The notes under the pieces were generated by a model. That model had not been told where the DNA came from. It made no database searches and saw nothing but the letters and a program-made list of their open reading frames with translations. 7,267 nt of DNA from Bacteroidota bacterium (GTDB lineage Bacteria; Bacteroidota; Bacteroidia; Bacteroidales; P3), in assembly GCA_030540495.1 (NCBI GenBank), contig JAUNWC010000070.1, positions 1-7,267 of the forward strand, written 5' to 3'. How positions within the stretch are numbered: the first letter of the stretch is position 1; each line of letters begins with the position of its first letter. Of this stretch, positions 5,772 to 7,267 are shown piece by piece. Made by a program: the position numbers and the translations under genes.

Positions 5772-7247
5772 ATGAAAAGAATAGTTTTTTTGATAACAGC
5801 GTTTTTGGGACTTGCTATGGTTAATGCTCAGAATGTAGATTTTCCATTGATGTTTTCTCAATATGGAATGAATGGAACCTCTGCCTTTATAGGTAAGGGT
5901 GGTGCCATAGGAGCATTAGGAGGAGATATAATGTCGGCAAGTTATAACCCTGCTGGTTTGGGTCTGTATCGTTCAAGCGAATTTACCTTTTCTATGGGTT
6001 TGGATATGAACTCAACCAAATCTACCTACAACGGACTTGTGAGCAAAGATTCTCACCCTTACTTTAACTATGGTAATCTTGGTCTTGTTTTGGATTTTAA
6101 CAACGGCAAAAAATCTTCCTGGAAACATGTTCAACTATCCTTTGGACTTAACCGTCTAATGAATTTTAACAACCGAGTAAAAATATCAAGAAAGAATCTT
6201 TCTCGTTCCTATATAGACGCAAATTATATAAATTATTATGATGCTAATGGAGATGGAGTATTGGACAATGGCTTTGAGACTTCGGATGTTGTAAAGGATG
6301 ACTTTTTTCAATCAGGGGTAATTGGTTTGGACGATGAGGGAAATCTTTATTCGGAATACTTTAATGGAAGTTTTGACCAAATAATAGCATATAGAGAGAG
6401 TGGTTATTTAAACGAATTTACCATGTCTATTTCTGGTAATTATAGCAATTGGTTATACCTTGGTGCAACGCTTGGTATTCCTTTTGGAGACTATACGGCA
6501 AAATATATGTTTTCTGAGCAAGTAACCAATGCTAACGGAGTAGGCAAGTATAATTATAACACTGAGCAAGATTTGTCTATCACAGGATTTAATCTAAAAC
6601 TTGGAGCAATAGTAAAGCCTGTTTCTTTCTGGCGTATAGGTGGAGCAATACACACTCCTACTTTTTATAGTGTGGATGATGATTTCTATCAGGAGGTTAG
6701 TTTTGATTATACTTCTGGTGGTTGGTTCAACCCTATTACCTATCGTATGCAATCGCCTTGGCGTTTTATTGCTGGTACGGCTTTTGTTCTTGGCAACAAT
6801 AAATCTCCTATCTCTGGTACTATAAGTTTGGATTACGAATATGCTGATTATAGTTTTATGAGTTTTGATATGGACAATGATATTTCCACAGAAACAAATC
6901 TTAACTCAGAAATAGAAAATACTCTTTCGGGAGCAAGTAATATTAGACTTGGCGGAGAAATAAAATTAGATAGATTATACATCAGAGCCGGTTATGCTTA
7001 TTATGGCTCACCATACGAGAGCAAGGATAATAACGACCTTTCTTGGAACTATGTAACCTGTGGAGTTGGTTACAAAGGAAAGGTTTGCAACTTTGACTTG
7101 GCTTATGCTTACGGCAAACAAAAAAGAAAATACTATGTTTATGACGAATATGATTCTGGTTCTCAAACTTGGCAGGCAGATTCTTCTCCTTCTGAGACAA
7201 CAAGAACCAAACATCTTATTCAAGCAACAATAGGATTTAAATTCTAA
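5772..7247 (+). CDS. OmpP1/FadL-family outer-membrane transport protein
   Basis: This is a complete 491-aa outer-membrane beta-barrel of the OmpP1/FadL/TodX superfamily, which moves hydrophobic compounds across the outer membrane; the substrate here cannot be read from sequence. A Sec signal peptide (MKRIVFLITAFLGLAMVNA, likely cut after Ala19) leads into the N-terminal hatch region. GAIGALGGDIMSASYNPAGLG (44-64) carries the FadL NPA motif at 59-61 and continues LYRSSEFTF, the form typical of Bacteroidota homologues. The rest alternates aromatic/polar barrel strands with loops. IRLGGEIKLDRLYIRAGYAY (391-410) is a late strand pair, and the chain ends IQATIGFKF with the terminal Phe expected for BAM-dependent insertion. 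One loop contains DANGDGVLD (157-165), an EF-hand/TSP3-like calcium-binding pattern. The ATG follows an A/G-rich leader. It probably shares a transcript with the lipoprotein 59 bp upstream. The product is sometimes labelled 'hemin receptor' by automated annotation; I see no support for heme binding. Confidence 0.93.
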   Translation: MKRIVFLITAFLGLAMVNAQNVDFPLMFSQYGMNGTSAFIGKGGAIGALGGDIMSASYNPAGLGLYRSSEFTFSMGLDMNSTKSTYNGLVSKDSHPYFNYGNLGLVLDFNNGKKSSWKHVQLSFGLNRLMNFNNRVKISRKNLSRSYIDANYINYYDANGDGVLDNGFETSDVVKDDFFQSGVIGLDDEGNLYSEYFNGSFDQIIAYRESGYLNEFTMSISGNYSNWLYLGATLGIPFGDYTAKYMFSEQVTNANGVGKYNYNTEQDLSITGFNLKLGAIVKPVSFWRIGGAIHTPTFYSVDDDFYQEVSFDYTSGGWFNPITYRMQSPWRFIAGTAFVLGNNKSPISGTISLDYEYADYSFMSFDMDNDISTETNLNSEIENTLSGASNIRLGGEIKLDRLYIRAGYAYYGSPYESKDNNDLSWNYVTCGVGYKGKVCNFDLAYAYGKQKRKYYVYDEYDSGSQTWQADSSPSETTRTKHLIQATIGFKF

Positions 7248-7267
7248 AACTCATTTTATAATAAACT

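Overview
The window looks like chromosomal DNA from an AT-rich member of the Bacteroidota, probably Bacteroidales. The basis is the gene families (ATP-type PEP carboxykinase, an archaeal/eukaryote-type prolyl-tRNA synthetase, an OmpP1/FadL porin with the wording typical of this phylum), the lack of Shine-Dalgarno sequences, A-rich leaders before every start codon, and a perfect Bacteroidota-type -7 element (TAnnTTTG) ahead of proS. The order-level placement is inference.

Layout. Positions 1-382 carry no gene. They hold a small group of palindromes and a T-rich stretch (1-108), then a dense non-coding array (106-376) built from a 10-bp unit, AACYTATGCT, in both orientations and separated by short GC-rich hairpins. 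Three genes follow on the minus strand, in transcription order proS (4507-3035), a FemAB/GNAT-like acyltransferase (2997-2074) and pckA (1987-383). On the plus strand, divergent from proS, are a predicted lipoprotein with a Trp/Tyr-rich middle and a Ser/Asn/Arg-rich tail (4642-5712) and an OmpP1/FadL-family outer-membrane protein (5772-7247). All five genes appear complete.

How the genes relate. proS is translation housekeeping. pckA is central carbon metabolism; in fermentative Bacteroidota it usually fixes CO2 onto PEP to make oxaloacetate. The acyltransferase is probably co-transcribed with proS, but its substrate is unknown. The lipoprotein and porin are adjacent and co-directional, and both belong to the cell envelope, so they may share a transcript.

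I see no defence system, integrase, transposase, CRISPR array or RNA gene. The most unusual element is the decamer/hairpin array downstream of pckA. The low-complexity lipoprotein and the reduced zinc site of ProS are secondary points.
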